NCBI GenBank assembly: GCA_015062635.1
Contig: SUUF01000001.1
Span: 64,821 to 71,611 of the forward strand
Source of the DNA: Coriobacteriaceae bacterium
GTDB taxonomy: Bacteria > Actinomycetota > Coriobacteriia > Coriobacteriales > Eggerthellaceae
Direction of reading: 5' to 3'
Length of the DNA stretch: 6,791 bases
Shown here: positions 6,674 to 6,791 of the stretch, in pieces
Numbering within the stretch: position 1 is the stretch's first letter
Layout: every line of letters begins with the position of its first letter
The notes under the pieces: model-generated
Seen by the model: the letters and a program-made list of their open reading frames with translations, nothing else
Databases searched by the model: none
Told to the model about the DNA's origin: nothing
Position numbers and translations under genes: made by a program

Positions 6674-6761
6674 ACCTCAGAAAAATTTCCGAGAATTCTC
6701 AGGAATACCTCAGATAAACCTCAGGCAAAGGTCAAGAAAAGCTCAAATAAAGCTCAAGTTG
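6674..6761 (-). repeat. Eight-unit 11-base direct-repeat array upstream of comEA (predicted operator)
   Basis: Heptamers begin at 6674, 6685, 6696, 6707, 6718, 6729, 6740 and 6751, exactly 11 bases apart, each followed by a 4-base spacer (AAAA, AGAA, GAAT, ATAA, GCAA, GAAA, ATAA, GTTG). Plus-strand heptamers are ACCTCAG (three copies), TTCTCAG, AGGTCAA, AGCTCAA (two copies) and a degenerate ATTTCCG at 6685. On the comEA strand the consensus is YTGASST. Seven bases plus a four-base, usually AT-rich, spacer is the known architecture of OmpR/PhoB-type winged-helix sites (Pho boxes, SARP heptamers). The register places every unit on one DNA face. The repeats are seen directly; their role as an operator is inferred. 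Confidence 0.85.
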
Positions 6762-6791
6762 GGCGGTTGACCTGGTGTTAGCTACATCCCA

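Noticed and set aside
6674..6761. CRISPR array
   Set aside because: Seven-base repeats with four-base spacers are far too short; the pattern fits a one-helical-turn protein-binding array.
6674..6761. LytTR (ComE-type) binding site
   Set aside because: LytTR sites are paired direct repeats about 21-22 bases apart with a different core; here there is a unit at every 11 bases.
6386..6781. Plus-strand frame running through the 11-base repeat array
   Set aside because: It is antisense to comEA and then crosses the repeat array; the 11-base period is not a multiple of three and its units shift frame, so the repeats are not a coding repeat.

Overview
The window is a GC-rich stretch of bacterial chromosome containing only housekeeping and competence genes. 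GC-rich codon third positions, strong GGAGG-type Shine-Dalgarno sites and the comEA-comEC-holA order beside rpsT and lepA suggest a high-GC Gram-positive. The Coriobacteriia (Eggerthella/Gordonibacter/Adlercreutzia relatives) are my best guess, but this is inferred from sequence style, not from a search. I see no mobile element, tRNA, rRNA or CRISPR array.

Layout. Positions 1-1607 (minus) hold lepA (elongation factor 4), which runs off the left edge without its last ~65 codons. A 254-base divergent intergenic region follows, with a likely extended -10 promoter for rpsT. rpsT (1862-2344, plus) encodes ribosomal protein S20 with an unusual Ala/Lys/Glu-rich C-terminal tail that almost doubles its length. 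A strong rho-independent terminator (2398-2432) follows it. From the right, a minus-strand operon converges on that terminator: comEA (6630-5884, DNA receptor), comEC (5761-3455, DNA-uptake channel with a nuclease-like C-terminal domain) and holA (3425-2448, DNA polymerase III delta subunit). Gaps are 122 bases (or a one-base overlap with an alternative comEC start) and 29 bases.

How the genes work together. ComEA binds transforming DNA outside the membrane and passes it to ComEC, which degrades one strand and imports the other. The downstream holA gene makes the delta subunit that opens the sliding clamp, so uptake and replication functions share a transcript. LepA and S20 belong to the translation machinery and are transcribed divergently from each other.

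Most notable feature. Just upstream of comEA (6674-6761) there are eight copies of a 7-base element, each followed by a 4-base mostly A-rich spacer, in strict 11-base register. On the comEA coding strand the heptamer reads YTGASST. This matches the direct-repeat architecture bound by OmpR/PhoB-type winged-helix activators, including the SARP family. The array looks like a multi-site operator for an unidentified competence regulator. An inverted repeat (6641-6662) overlaps the comEA ribosome binding site and may add a second layer of control.
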